64,000 bases of DNA, from contig DATHZN010000020.1 in the NCBI GenBank assembly GCA_035458585.1, positions 1 to 64,000 of the forward strand. Direction: 5' to 3'. The DNA is from Marinobacterium_E sp035458585. Lineage in GTDB: Bacteria > Pseudomonadota > Gammaproteobacteria > Pseudomonadales > Balneatricaceae. The notes under the pieces were generated by a model, which did not search any database, was not told the DNA's origin, and saw nothing but the letters and a program-made list of their open reading frames with translations. This document shows positions 18,852 to 27,591 of this stretch, piece by piece (positions within the stretch are counted from its first letter, which is position 1; every line of letters starts with the position of its first letter). Both the position numbers and the translations under genes were made by a program.

Positions 18852-19291
18852 CCTTACACCCCTCCTCTGATAATTGCCAAGCAGGTGAGACAAATCGCCG
18901 CAGCCCAGTCAGTCTGCCCGCTGACTCCGCCAAAGGCGGGTACACTGCATGCGGGTAGTGGAACAGCGCGTTTAAATTATCTGCGCGCTAATTTTCTTCA
19001 GTGTCTGAACCGCGGATAGACGCATCCGCTAACAAGTCTCTAGAAATATAGGCCGAATTCAGCGAATTTGTATCTGCCGGTTCGTATGCGAACCTCTTCT
19101 CGCCCAATTACGGAGAGGGGGTGGTTTCGCCGTTCACATGTGGTCTCCTGGACTCAAGCCACCATAAAAGACCAATGCCTTGCTCATATCTGAAGTTTCT
19201 TGAAATCTAAAAACAGTGGTTTAGGGGCTCTACTCCCCTGCTCCAGAGTCCTGAAGTTGTGATAGGATGCGCAGCAATCGAGGAGTGTTAT
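18852..19291. other. Intergenic region, possible structured RNA
   Basis: 440 bases between divergent genes. Several inverted repeats lie at 19079-19160, including GGTTCG-TATG-CGAACC at 19079-19094. It may be a leader or small RNA, but no known RNA family was recognised. Confidence 0.35.
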
Positions 19292-19612
19292 ATGTATCTG
19301 GAACTGATCGATCTTTTCTGGCTTTTACTTATTGGCTCAGTACTTCTGTTCTGGTACCGCGGGTTGGCCGTGCGTGAGCGTGCGCTGGTAAGCGTCAGGA
19401 AACATTGTGACCAGATGGATCTTCAGCTTCTGGACCAGACGGTCGCACTGCGCTCTTTGTGGCTCCAGCGCGACGAGCGTGGGCGAATCCAGCTGCGTCG
19501 ACGCTACAATTTTGAGTTTACCAGCACAGGTGATGAGCGCTATCAGGGACAGGTGGTGTTTCTGGGGAGCCGACTTGAGTCAATTGAGACACAGGCTCAC
19601 AGGATGGGGTAG
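19292..19612 (+). CDS. DUF3301 family membrane-anchored protein
   Basis: 106 residues with one N-terminal membrane segment (about 3-20, LIDLFWLLLIGSVLLFW) followed by a soluble, Arg-rich domain with LDQTVALRSLW and RRRYNFEFTSTGDERYQG, typical of DUF3301. Function unknown. ATG at 19292 is preferred because GAGGAG lies upstream; the frame is open to 19259. It converges with the cytochrome c gene. Confidence 0.85.
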   Translation: MYLELIDLFWLLLIGSVLLFWYRGLAVRERALVSVRKHCDQMDLQLLDQTVALRSLWLQRDERGRIQLRRRYNFEFTSTGDERYQGQVVFLGSRLESIETQAHRMG

Positions 19613-19644
19613 ATACCTATTGAGGTCAGGGATGAACGGCTTCA

Positions 19645-19980
19645 CTAAAGAGATTTAAGGTAAAGGGCGATTTTCCTCGCTTCATCCTCCGGCATCTCAG
19701 GCCAAACAGGCATCTTACTCCCCTCTATCCGGTGATCATCACGCAAAAACTTTACAATCTGAGCCGTGGTTAATCGCGTACCCCTATTGGCCGGTATGCC
19801 AGCAAGAAAGTTACCGTTACCGGCAGCGTGATGACAGTCTGCACAGTGATACTCGAACAGCTGCTGTCCACTGATCAACTCTGGATGGTCATGGTTATCA
19901 CTACTGCAACCGCTAACCAAGCTAATAGTTGTGGCCAACAGGAGTGTTGGCCACACCGCTGGGGTTGATTTTAATTCCAC
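19645..19980 (-). CDS. Class I cytochrome c lipoprotein
   Basis: About 111 residues. An N-terminal hydrophobic segment ends in a lipobox-like LVSGC near residue 25, so it is probably a lipid-anchored periplasmic protein. A single CXXCH heme site is present (CADCH, about residue 45), and the distal ligand is probably Met in SKMPVWP. A small electron carrier or oxidase-associated cytochrome. The GTG start lies just downstream of tpiA on the same strand (48-base gap), though a functional link with glycolysis is not expected. Confidence 0.85.
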   Translation of the reverse strand: MELKSTPAVWPTLLLATTISLVSGCSSDNHDHPELISGQQLFEYHCADCHHAAGNGNFLAGIPANRGTRLTTAQIVKFLRDDHRIEGSKMPVWPEMPEDEARKIALYLKSL

Positions 19981-20027
19981 CTATGGATTTCCCCTTGGCA
20001 CCCCTAACCCCAGGCAGAGACAGGGGT

Positions 20028-20789
20028 TTAAAGAGAGGCCTGAGCTGCACGGCAGATCGCAGCAAAATCATCCGCCTTAAGCGAAGCTCCTCCCACCAGA
20101 CCACCGTCGACATCCGCCATCGCAAATAGTGCTTGGGCATTACCAGCATTGACCGATCCGCCATAGAGAATGGTGGTTCTGGCAGCAATTTCCGCGCTCT
20201 CCTGTGCCAGCAAATCACGAATGAAGGCGTGTACCTCCTGTGCCTGCTCCGGTGAGGCAGTCTCGCCGGTGCCGATGGCCCAGACAGGCTCGTAAGCGAT
20301 AACGATCTGGGTGAACGCCTCAATCTTACTGCGCTCGAGCACGGCACGTACCTGAGCTTCAATCACCCCCTGCATCCTACCACTCTGGCGCTCCTCGAGC
20401 GTCTCCCCGACACAGAGAACAGGTACCAGCCCTTTCTCCAGCGCCTTATCCACCTTTGCCGCGACGAGCAGATCCGTCTCACCATAGAGCGCACGGCGCT
20501 CCGAATGGCCCAACAGGACATAGGTAACGTCGAGGTCGCGCAGCATATCGCCGCTCACCTCACCAGTGAAGGCGCCCTTTTCCTGATCACTCATATTCTG
20601 AGCGCCCACCTGGATAGCACCCGACTGGCACAGGTTTATCACCTGAGGTAAGTGGATAAATGCGGGGCAAACCGCCACGTCGATACGCGCGCACTCTGCT
20701 GCAACTGGGCTAAGCGCATCCACTAACGCCTGATTGGAAACCAGCGATCCATTCATTTTCCAATTACCCATTACGAGGGGACGACGCAT
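20028..20789 (-). CDS. tpiA: Triosephosphate isomerase
   Basis: 253-residue glycolytic enzyme interconverting dihydroxyacetone phosphate and glyceraldehyde 3-phosphate. Motifs: NWKMNG with the catalytic Lys, GHSERR with the catalytic His, YEPVWAIGTG with the catalytic Glu, and YGGSV. ATG at 20789 follows AGGAGC at seven bases; the TTG at 20810 is too far upstream. The secG and tRNA genes that often accompany tpiA are absent here. Confidence 0.97.
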   Translation of the reverse strand: MRRPLVMGNWKMNGSLVSNQALVDALSPVAAECARIDVAVCPAFIHLPQVINLCQSGAIQVGAQNMSDQEKGAFTGEVSGDMLRDLDVTYVLLGHSERRALYGETDLLVAAKVDKALEKGLVPVLCVGETLEERQSGRMQGVIEAQVRAVLERSKIEAFTQIVIAYEPVWAIGTGETASPEQAQEVHAFIRDLLAQESAEIAARTTILYGGSVNAGNAQALFAMADVDGGLVGGASLKADDFAAICRAAQASL

Positions 20790-21247
20790 CTGTTTGCTCC
20801 TACATATCAAAATTAAGATGAGGGTTAAGCTTAGCCTGCCTCACAGTGGCTATTCAACTACTCGCTGAGATCCAGCGTTTCAGCGTTCTCAAACCACTCA
20901 GCCTGCTCCGCAACCTGCGCACGCACATCAAAATCTCGAGGCCAATCGGTAGCATCACAGTGTTCGGAGGCTGAATTCTGAATCGTTATCCCCCTCACTG
21001 AGTCGTCGCTCAGCCATTTTATTGTGGAGTTTTACAAATTTTTAATCAAAATTGATGCTAGACCCGTCTTTTGATAGCGAAATGTCTATTTTAGTTGCAT
21101 AAAAAAGGGAATTATTTTGGCTATTTAAGCCGAAAAAATAGAATAGCGCTCTTTTACTATCGGATATTTCGATATAAAAGATCTGTTCCCATCGATTCAG
21201 TTCAACCGTTGGCGACGTACAATGGACCTATTCAGTTAGGAGGACTT
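20790..21247. other. Intergenic region between tpiA and the GST-like gene
   Basis: 458 bases between divergent genes. On the minus strand a short frame from GTG near 21000 to the TAG near 20859 could encode about 48 residues of plausible composition (for example DWPRDFDVRAQ), but no ribosome binding site is clear. The stretch before 21248 is AT-rich, as expected for a promoter. Confidence 0.4.
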
Positions 21248-22228
21248 ATGGGACTTTTGGTAGACGGCAAATGGCAAGATCAGTGGTACGACACAGCGAC
21301 GACAAAAGGCCAATTCAAACGCTCAGTTGCACAGTTTCGCCACTGGGTGACGGCTGACGGTAGTGCGGGGCCATCCGGAGAGGCAGGCTTTAAGGCTGAA
21401 CCCGGCCGCTACCACCTCTATGTCTCCTACGCCTGCCCCTGGGCACACCGCACACTTATCATGCGCAAGCTCAAAGGTCTGGAGCAGATGATCAGCGTCA
21501 GCGTTGTTCACCCGCTCATGCTGGAACACGGCTGGACCTTCGCCACAGACTTTGAAGGCGCTACCGGCGACGACCTGTTCGGTTACGACTATTACTACCA
21601 AATTTACACCCGTGCTGACGCGCACTACTCGGGTCGCGTGACGGTCCCGGTTCTCTGGGACAAGCAACAGGATAAGCTGGTATCGAATGAGTCATCAGAG
21701 ATCATTCGCATGCTGAACTCCGCCTTCGATGGTGTCGGAGCTGAGCCGGGTGACTACTATCCTGAAGTGCTGCGAACCGAAATCGACCGAACCAATGAGT
21801 GGATCTACGAGTCGGTGAATAACGGTGTCTACAAGGCTGGCTTCGCGACCTCTCAGGCGGCTTATGATGAGGCAGTCGAGGCACTTTTTAACCGTTTGGA
21901 GGAGCTGGAGTCATTGCTTAGCAGACAGCGCTACCTGTGTGGAGATCGCTTTACTGAAGCAGACATCCGTCTCTTTCCAACGTTGTTGCGCTTTGATCCA
22001 GTATACGTTCAGCACTTTAAATGTGATCGTAAGCGTATCGCGGACTACCCAGCCCTCTCGGGCTACCTAAGGGATATCTACCAGATGCCCGGGATGCGCG
22101 ACACACTGGATATGCACCACAACCGCCACCACTACTACCGCAGCCATGCTACGATTAATCCCCACGGAATTATCTCAACAGGTCCGCAATTTGATCTCGA
22201 TGCACCACACGGCCGGGAAGCGCTTTAA
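21248..22228 (+). CDS. Glutathionyl-hydroquinone reductase-like protein (YqjG family)
   Basis: 326 residues of the Xi-class glutathione transferase family. The catalytic Cys lies in SYACPWAHRT, near residue 62, and SNESSEIIRML marks the glutathione site. The C-terminal helical domain contains FTEADIRLFPTLLRFD. It reduces glutathionyl-hydroquinones with glutathione, a detoxification and redox-repair role in the cytoplasm. ATG at 21248 has AGGAGG just upstream, so the longer frame from 21095 is rejected. Ends in a hairpin shared with the convergent gene. Confidence 0.93.
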   Translation: MGLLVDGKWQDQWYDTATTKGQFKRSVAQFRHWVTADGSAGPSGEAGFKAEPGRYHLYVSYACPWAHRTLIMRKLKGLEQMISVSVVHPLMLEHGWTFATDFEGATGDDLFGYDYYYQIYTRADAHYSGRVTVPVLWDKQQDKLVSNESSEIIRMLNSAFDGVGAEPGDYYPEVLRTEIDRTNEWIYESVNNGVYKAGFATSQAAYDEAVEALFNRLEELESLLSRQRYLCGDRFTEADIRLFPTLLRFDPVYVQHFKCDRKRIADYPALSGYLRDIYQMPGMRDTLDMHHNRHHYYRSHATINPHGIISTGPQFDLDAPHGREAL

Positions 22229-22256
22229 CTGAGCCGATAGGTCATTCAACGCTGGG

Positions 22257-22278
22257 CTCGCCTGAACACTCGGGCGAG
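22257..22278. terminator. Hairpin between convergent genes, possible bidirectional terminator
   Basis: CTCGCC / GGCGAG with a ten-base loop, followed on the plus strand by TTTAGC, between the GST-like gene and the DUF4892 gene. Moderate stem, short T-run. Confidence 0.4.
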
Positions 22279-22279
22279 T

Positions 22280-23119
22280 TTAGCGTGCAACCACGACCAC
22301 TAACTGCTGGTTGGAACCCAGAACGCTGGGTACAAGGTTACCCACACCAAACGCCTCAATGCGCCGTGCTTCAACACCGCTTGCAATGAGTTGGCGTCGT
22401 AAGTTGACTGCGTGCGCCTCTGACTCTGACATTGCCAGTGCTGTATCACGCCCCTCCTGATGCACCACCAACTGCACTGTCAGGCGGTTGGTATCTAACC
22501 AGGCAACCAGCTCTTTGATTGCTAGTTCGGGAGAGTCTGGCCAATGCGGCAACACCATATAGCCCTGAGTTTCGAGCGGAGCATACCAGGCATTGGCCAG
22601 AGCGTTCTCCCCAACAATCAGATCCAGGTGTAAGTAGACGCGCTGATTCCCGCGACGAACTGCGTATAAAGCGTAGTGATTACCGTTGAGCTCTGCTGCC
22701 ATATAGCGCTGAGAGTCGTCACGACCATAAAGCGTCGAGTAGCGAAAAATATCGTTAGCCCAAATATTACTGGCACCGCACTCACGCCCGCTGCATTGAT
22801 AGAGAAGGTTAGCGCCACGCTCACTCAATTGCGTGCGCAGATCATCGAAGGCCTCTTCTGGTTCGTGGCTACGCGCGATCTCCCAGGTAAACTGCTTGAG
22901 CTCGCCACCCAATCGCAGCTCTGCACCCGCACGCAACTGTCGATCAATCTTGACTACCGAACCAAGTACGAGGCGGTAGTCTGACACTTCACCCGTTCTA
23001 AAGCGGTCGGGTTTAGACAGGTCATAGTTTGTCAAACCGTCAGGCAGATCGGGCATGGATAGAGCTTGCGCCAGCATAGCGGGCAGTAACAGAACGATGG
23101 CAGTTAATGCTCTTAGCAT
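22280..23119 (-). CDS. DUF4892 family secreted protein
   Basis: About 279 residues with an N-terminal signal peptide (LLLPAMLAQALS). The body matches the DUF4892 family: CSGRECGASNIWAND is characteristic, with two Cys that may form a disulfide. The C-terminal part (ESEAHAVNLRRQLIASGV, VGNLVPSVLGSNQQLVVVV) resembles the OmpA-like peptidoglycan-binding fold. Probably periplasmic and cell-envelope associated. It ends the gene run that starts with dinG, 28 bases after the hydrolase. Confidence 0.85.
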   Translation of the reverse strand: MLRALTAIVLLLPAMLAQALSMPDLPDGLTNYDLSKPDRFRTGEVSDYRLVLGSVVKIDRQLRAGAELRLGGELKQFTWEIARSHEPEEAFDDLRTQLSERGANLLYQCSGRECGASNIWANDIFRYSTLYGRDDSQRYMAAELNGNHYALYAVRRGNQRVYLHLDLIVGENALANAWYAPLETQGYMVLPHWPDSPELAIKELVAWLDTNRLTVQLVVHQEGRDTALAMSESEAHAVNLRRQLIASGVEARRIEAFGVGNLVPSVLGSNQQLVVVVAR

Positions 23120-23146
23120 TGTCTCTCCGTTGAAGTGGATAGCAGA

Positions 23147-24001
23147 TTACTCTATATCAGCATAGAAGGCGTCGAGTACATCAGCCACAGCGCTCACCGC
23201 ACCGGGCTCAAGATGCAGGTGATGACCACCCTCTATTTCAGTTTCGACCAGATTTTTTACGCACCGAATGCGTTCATGGGTCAAAGGGTGTTTAACACCC
23301 TGCGAACCTCTAATCAGCTGAACGGGGCACTCAATCTGACCAAGCGCTGCGCGCACTTGAGCCTCAGTCAGACGAATTAGCGAGGAGAGTTTTAAGCGCG
23401 GATCACAGTTGTATTGATATAGCCCATGATTATCGGGTCGCGTATTGCGTTGCATCAGCTGATGAGCCGCCTGCTCCGGAACGGGAAAGCGACTCTGCAC
23501 TCGGGAACGAACCCAGGCTTCGAATGGCCTCGCTTTTGCGAGCTTGACTGGCTCCTGATGCTGCTCGATACCCAGGCGCAGCGCCTGAGCAAACCCCTCC
23601 TCAACATCAGCAAGGGGCCCCAGATTTTCAATCAGAGCAAGTTTGATAACCGCTTGGGGCCAGCAGGCAGAGAACAGGCTGGCAACTCCCGCTCCCAAAG
23701 AGTGACCAAGAAGCATAAAACGATCCGCTCCCAGATGCTGCTGTACTCGACGTAGATCATCAACATACCCCCAAATAGGGTAACTCGCGTCACGACTGCG
23801 CCATTGCGAGCGACCATGACCCGCCAGATCAAGCGCAACTATCTGATACCGATTCAACAGAGGTGCCAACAGTGCGAAACTGGCCGCATTATCGAGCCAG
23901 CCGTGAAGCGCCAGCACCAAGGGTTTGTCGTTATCCCCCCAGATCAGCGCAGCGACGCGCCGATCCTGAAGGTTGAACTCCAGCTCCCTCGGTTCGCACA
24001 T
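23147..24001 (-). CDS. Alpha/beta hydrolase
   Basis: 284 residues. LHGWLDNAASF forms the oxyanion-hole region, the nucleophile elbow is GHSLGAG, and the catalytic His is probably in EGGHHLHLE near residue 260. Cytoplasmic esterase-like enzyme; substrate unknown. Its ATG overlaps the sixA stop by one base (TGATG). A homologous hydrolase follows sixA-gpsA in pseudomonads, which is knowledge of the neighbourhood and not a search result. Confidence 0.9.
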   Translation of the reverse strand: MCEPRELEFNLQDRRVAALIWGDNDKPLVLALHGWLDNAASFALLAPLLNRYQIVALDLAGHGRSQWRSRDASYPIWGYVDDLRRVQQHLGADRFMLLGHSLGAGVASLFSACWPQAVIKLALIENLGPLADVEEGFAQALRLGIEQHQEPVKLAKARPFEAWVRSRVQSRFPVPEQAAHQLMQRNTRPDNHGLYQYNCDPRLKLSSLIRLTEAQVRAALGQIECPVQLIRGSQGVKHPLTHERIRCVKNLVETEIEGGHHLHLEPGAVSAVADVLDAFYADIE

Positions 24002-24450
24002 CAGAGGCTAAAACCGCCTACTCTGGTCGCCATGCCAGCCGCTGGATAGTCCATCTCTAATATCTCCACCTCGGCCGGGGCAAAGCTGCTGCCGTAGCTG
24101 CCAGCGCCCTCCTGGAGGTAACCGCTAAGCCAGCCAACTAGCGGCATATGCGTCACCAGCAAGAGGGTGCTCTGTTCAGGTATTGTCTGCAGTAGCTCGC
24201 ACACCCGCTCTGGATTAGATTCGGGCACGAGTACGGTATTGATCTGGTACTCGAGGCCAGTTTGGAGCCGCTCAAATGTCTGCCGAGTCCGCAGATAAGG
24301 GCTGATAAAAACCTGATCCACTGCCATCAGTTCTCTGCGCAGGTCAGCCGGTGCGTTCGCCAGTGTGCTCAGCCCGTAGGCGGTTAGCTGACGCTGCTCG
24401 TCTGGAAAACCTGCAGCTGCCTCTGCATGGCGCATAAGAATCAGGCGCAT
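24001..24450 (-). CDS. sixA: Phosphohistidine phosphatase SixA
   Basis: 149-residue histidine phosphatase of the phosphoglycerate-mutase superfamily. The N-terminal RHAEAA motif carries the catalytic His8 and the second His is in VTHMPLVG. In E. coli, SixA removes phosphate from His in phosphotransfer proteins. This may matter here, given the many Hpt and hybrid kinases, but that link is inference. It overlaps gpsA and the hydrolase by one base on each side. Confidence 0.93.
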   Translation of the reverse strand: MRLILMRHAEAAAGFPDEQRQLTAYGLSTLANAPADLRRELMAVDQVFISPYLRTRQTFERLQTGLEYQINTVLVPESNPERVCELLQTIPEQSTLLLVTHMPLVGWLSGYLQEGAGSYGSSFAPAEVEILEMDYPAAGMATRVGGFSL

Positions 24451-25484
24451 CAGAAACCCACCGTTTCGTGCGGCAGGGTAAACTCCACATCTGCGCTCTG
24501 AACGCTCGCCATCATGTCACGCACAATCGCCTCGACTGGAGCCTGTTTAAACACCACTTCATAAAGGCCCCGCACCAGCGGCATGTAGACATCCTGCTGT
24601 TCAGCGTGTTCGCGCACCAATTTTAGTGTATTGACCCCCTCTGCAACCTCTCCAAGTTCGGCCACGATCTGATCGAGTGACTGCCCCTTACCCAGAGCGA
24701 AGCCGACGCGGTAATTTCGGCTCAGGGGTGATGTACAGGTCACAATCAGATCTCCCACGCCTGCCAACCCAAGAAAGGTGAGCGGATTGGCGCCCATACT
24801 CTGCGCCAGACGGCTCATCTCAGCCAGTGACCGGGTCACCAGGAAGGCGCGAGTGTTCTCGCCAACGCCCATCGATGCAGCCATTCCAGCGGCGATGGCG
24901 TAGATATTTTTCAACGTACCTGCAAGCTCAACGCCGTAGGTATCCTCCGCTGCATAGACACGAAAATAGGGGGCCTGCAGCAGGTCTTGAACGGCTCGGC
25001 GCAACTCCTGATCACGACTGGCGACCACGGTAGCAGTCAAATCACGCTTAGCGATCTCTTTTGCCAAATTGGGGCCACTTAGGACACCAATCGGATTGTC
25101 AGGAAACTCCTGCTCGAGGATCTGACTCATCAGAGAAAAGGTAGAGGATTCAATACCCTTGGTGGTACTGATCAACATCTGATCCGGCTTTATAAACGGC
25201 TTGGCTTGCTGCACTACAGAACGAAACGCCGCGCTGGGGATCGCGATAAAGACCAGTCGCGCCCCCTCCATCACAGACTCCAGATCTGATGAGGCTTTCA
25301 AACCGCGTAACAGACGATAGCCAGGAACGTAGCGGCTATTTTCTCTTGTACCGTTGATCTCGGCGGCGGCCTCCGGATTACGGACCCAGAGACGCGCTTC
25401 AAGCCCCTTCTCTGCCACCATATTGGCGATCACTGTGCCAAAACTACCGCCTCCAAGCACCGCCACCGGGGTACGAGAGCTCAT
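24450..25484 (-). CDS. gpsA: Glycerol-3-phosphate dehydrogenase [NAD(P)+]
   Basis: 344 residues, cytoplasmic. It reduces dihydroxyacetone phosphate to sn-glycerol 3-phosphate for phospholipid synthesis. The N-terminal Rossmann motif is GGGSFGT, then STTKGIE, GPNLAKEI, the catalytic Lys in TLKNIYAIAAGM, and GVGDLIVTC. ATG at 25484. It follows the DUF4389-like gene by 11 bases and overlaps sixA by one base, so all are probably one transcript. Confidence 0.97.
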   Translation of the reverse strand: MSSRTPVAVLGGGSFGTVIANMVAEKGLEARLWVRNPEAAAEINGTRENSRYVPGYRLLRGLKASSDLESVMEGARLVFIAIPSAAFRSVVQQAKPFIKPDQMLISTTKGIESSTFSLMSQILEQEFPDNPIGVLSGPNLAKEIAKRDLTATVVASRDQELRRAVQDLLQAPYFRVYAAEDTYGVELAGTLKNIYAIAAGMAASMGVGENTRAFLVTRSLAEMSRLAQSMGANPLTFLGLAGVGDLIVTCTSPLSRNYRVGFALGKGQSLDQIVAELGEVAEGVNTLKLVREHAEQQDVYMPLVRGLYEVVFKQAPVEAIVRDMMASVQSADVEFTLPHETVGF

Positions 25485-25495
25485 TCGCGGGTCTC

Positions 25496-25720
25496 CTATC
25501 GATTCTCATTGTCGAGTGAGTTCAGGACTCGCTCTATTAGCGCAAATAACAGCTGCACCACACCGACGGCTATCAGCGCTACCGCGATAAACAACGCCAA
25601 CTGCAGTATGTCGCCAGTCTGCCGATAACCCAGGACGCCCAGAACCACGAACAGCGCACTGAGCAACAGGCCCAGCACGCGCTTGATACCGTTCAGTCTA
25701 TGCGGATCGGTCTGGTTCAT
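25496..25720 (-). CDS. Small membrane protein, DUF4389-like
   Basis: 74 residues with two membrane segments (about 14-30 and 36-58) and a short charged tail. Position and size fit the DUF4389 protein that often precedes gpsA in pseudomonads. Family assignment rests mainly on context. Its ATG overlaps the helicase stop by one base. Confidence 0.75.
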   Translation of the reverse strand: MNQTDPHRLNGIKRVLGLLLSALFVVLGVLGYRQTGDILQLALFIAVALIAVGVVQLLFALIERVLNSLDNENR

Positions 25721-27591
25721 CAGCTCTCTTTGGGGGTCTGCGGTACTTCCTGAGTGCCTTCAGCCTCAGAAGCTGCGAGGTACTCTGTTGAGTGCTCCGA
25801 TTCAGCCTCGACTTCAGGATCCTCAGCACTCGTTTGCGCAGCCTGAGTCGCATCCAGGGCCATCAAGTCAGCCTGATCCATCTCATCTTCAGTCTGTTCC
25901 GGCTCAGTTGCCGCTACAGACTCTTCAATGGCGGGGTTTTGCGCAGCGGATAAGGGTTCTTTATCGGCTGAGGGCTCTTTATTGGCTGAGGGCTCTATTT
26001 CAGCTGAGGGCTCTTCACCAGCTGAGGGCTCTACATTAGCTGAGGGCTCTATATCAGCTGATGGCTCTATGTCAGCTGAGGGCTCTTCAGCAGCTGCGAG
26101 GTCTTGATTATCAGAGGGTTGATCATCATTGACCTGCTTCTCGGCAGCCGGTACCTCCTCTGCGCTATCCTCCACCAATCGATGACGATCGGTAACCGGT
26201 GTCACGTCAGCCAACAACTCAGGGTCTGGATGGATGCATTCGAGCTTCACACCGGTCTGCGATTCAATATCAGGAATCAGGAAGGAGTCATCTTCACAGG
26301 CGAAACAGATGGAAGTGCCCGTTGCACCAGCGCGGCCGGTTCGACCAATACGATGCACGTAGTCATCTGAATCCTCAGGCAACTGGTAGTTCACAACGTG
26401 GCTGACGCCATCAATGTGAATACCGCGTCCTGCCACATCAGTTGCGACGAGTACCTGAATCTTGCCGCTACGGAAATTTTCCAATGTCTTCAGACGTTTA
26501 TTTTGTGGAATCTCGCCCGACATCATCTCGGCTTTGACGCCATCTTTCTGCAGTCGGACCGCCAGATCGCGCGTCTGGTGGCGACGGTTACAGAAGACGA
26601 TAGCCCGCTCAATACCATTCACACTCAGGTAGTTGCGCAGCAAGTTATACTTCTGATCGCTGGAGACCAGAAATACCTTCTGACTCACGTTATCTGTGGT
26701 CTTGTTATCAGACTCAATCTCCACCGTGACAGGGTCACGTGTCCATTGAGCGGCGAGACGCATAATCTCATCAGTGAAGGTTGCGCTGTAGAGCAAGGTT
26801 TGACGGTCACTGCCCTTGCGCGGAGTGGAGCGAATAATTGTGCGCACATCCGGGATGAAGCCCATGCTGAGCATACGATCCGCCTCATCCAAAACCAGAA
26901 TCTCAACATTGTAGAGGTCGATCTCTCGGTTGCGCACGAAGTCGATCAGACGCCCTGGTGTCGCCACCAGAATATCAACAGGACCCTCGGCCAACGCTTT
27001 ACGCTGCACGTCATAATCCATACCGCCGACCAGTGAAACCACACGCAGACCAGCATACTTCACCAACCCCTCTGCATCTGATGCGATCTGCAACGCCAGC
27101 TCACGTGTCGGTGCAATAATCAGCGCACGTGGCTCAGAGAGATGGGGTTCGTCCTCCAGTTTGAAGTCGAGTAGATCGGTTATCACGCCAATCAGGAAAG
27201 CAGCCGTCTTACCCGTGCCTGTCTGGGCCTTACCGATGATATCCATACCCTGAAGCGCTGGCTTGATCGTCGCAGCCTGAATGGGGGTCGCATACTCGTA
27301 GCCGAGATCAGCGATGGCATGCATCAGTACATCGGGAAGGTTGAAGTCGTGGAAGCGTGCTTTTCCCTCGGCCTCAGCGACTTGAAACTGATCGAGGCTC
27401 CATTGACCAGACTCGCGTGCGCCACGACGGTTGTTACCTTTCTGACCGCGCGGTCTGCGTGGGCCGCGTGAGCGGCGTTTGTTCCCCGAACCACTGTTCT
27501 CTTCAGAACCCTGGTGTACCGCTGCGTTGTCTTGTGCGCTGGTCTGTTCTGTACCGTTCTGCTCACTGCTCAAATGTTTACTCTCTTTCAT
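25720..27591 (-). CDS. rhlB: DEAD-box ATP-dependent RNA helicase (RhlB-like)
   Basis: About 623 residues. The N-terminal 55 residues form a basic, low-complexity tail (RRSRGPRRPRGQKG). The helicase core follows: Q motif with PIQAATIKP, AQTGTGKTA, PTRELALQ, DEADRMLS, SAT, RGIHIDGVSHVVNY and HRIGRTGRAG. A long acidic C-terminus from about residue 430 contains hexapeptide repeats E-P-S-A-x-x coded by eight 18-base units. It remodels structured RNA in decay or ribosome assembly. The start ATG directly abuts the dinG stop (TAGATG). Confidence 0.92.
   Translation of the reverse strand: MKESKHLSSEQNGTEQTSAQDNAAVHQGSEENSGSGNKRRSRGPRRPRGQKGNNRRGARESGQWSLDQFQVAEAEGKARFHDFNLPDVLMHAIADLGYEYATPIQAATIKPALQGMDIIGKAQTGTGKTAAFLIGVITDLLDFKLEDEPHLSEPRALIIAPTRELALQIASDAEGLVKYAGLRVVSLVGGMDYDVQRKALAEGPVDILVATPGRLIDFVRNREIDLYNVEILVLDEADRMLSMGFIPDVRTIIRSTPRKGSDRQTLLYSATFTDEIMRLAAQWTRDPVTVEIESDNKTTDNVSQKVFLVSSDQKYNLLRNYLSVNGIERAIVFCNRRHQTRDLAVRLQKDGVKAEMMSGEIPQNKRLKTLENFRSGKIQVLVATDVAGRGIHIDGVSHVVNYQLPEDSDDYVHRIGRTGRAGATGTSICFACEDDSFLIPDIESQTGVKLECIHPDPELLADVTPVTDRHRLVEDSAEEVPAAEKQVNDDQPSDNQDLAAAEEPSADIEPSADIEPSANVEPSAGEEPSAEIEPSANKEPSADKEPLSAAQNPAIEESVAATEPEQTEDEMDQADLMALDATQAAQTSAEDPEVEAESEHSTEYLAASEAEGTQEVPQTPKES
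25949..26092 (-). repeat. Eight tandem 18-bp repeats in the helicase C-terminus
   Basis: Units of 18 bases, most starting GCTGAGGGCTCT, from 25967 (five matching units, one with a single substitution, then a last one to 26092), preceded by one degenerate unit. They encode Glu-Pro-Ser-Ala hexapeptides in frame, so copy number can vary without breaking the protein. Confidence 0.9.

Noticed and set aside
19079..19094. GGTTCG/CGAACC stem resembling a tRNA T-arm
   Set aside because: No acceptor, D or anticodon stems at correct spacing.
25949..26092. Regular repeats suggesting a CRISPR array
   Set aside because: Units are adjacent without spacers and lie in frame inside a helicase gene.
26398..27036. 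212-codon frame opposite the DEAD-box helicase
   Set aside because: Antisense shadow; the helicase motifs are on the other strand.
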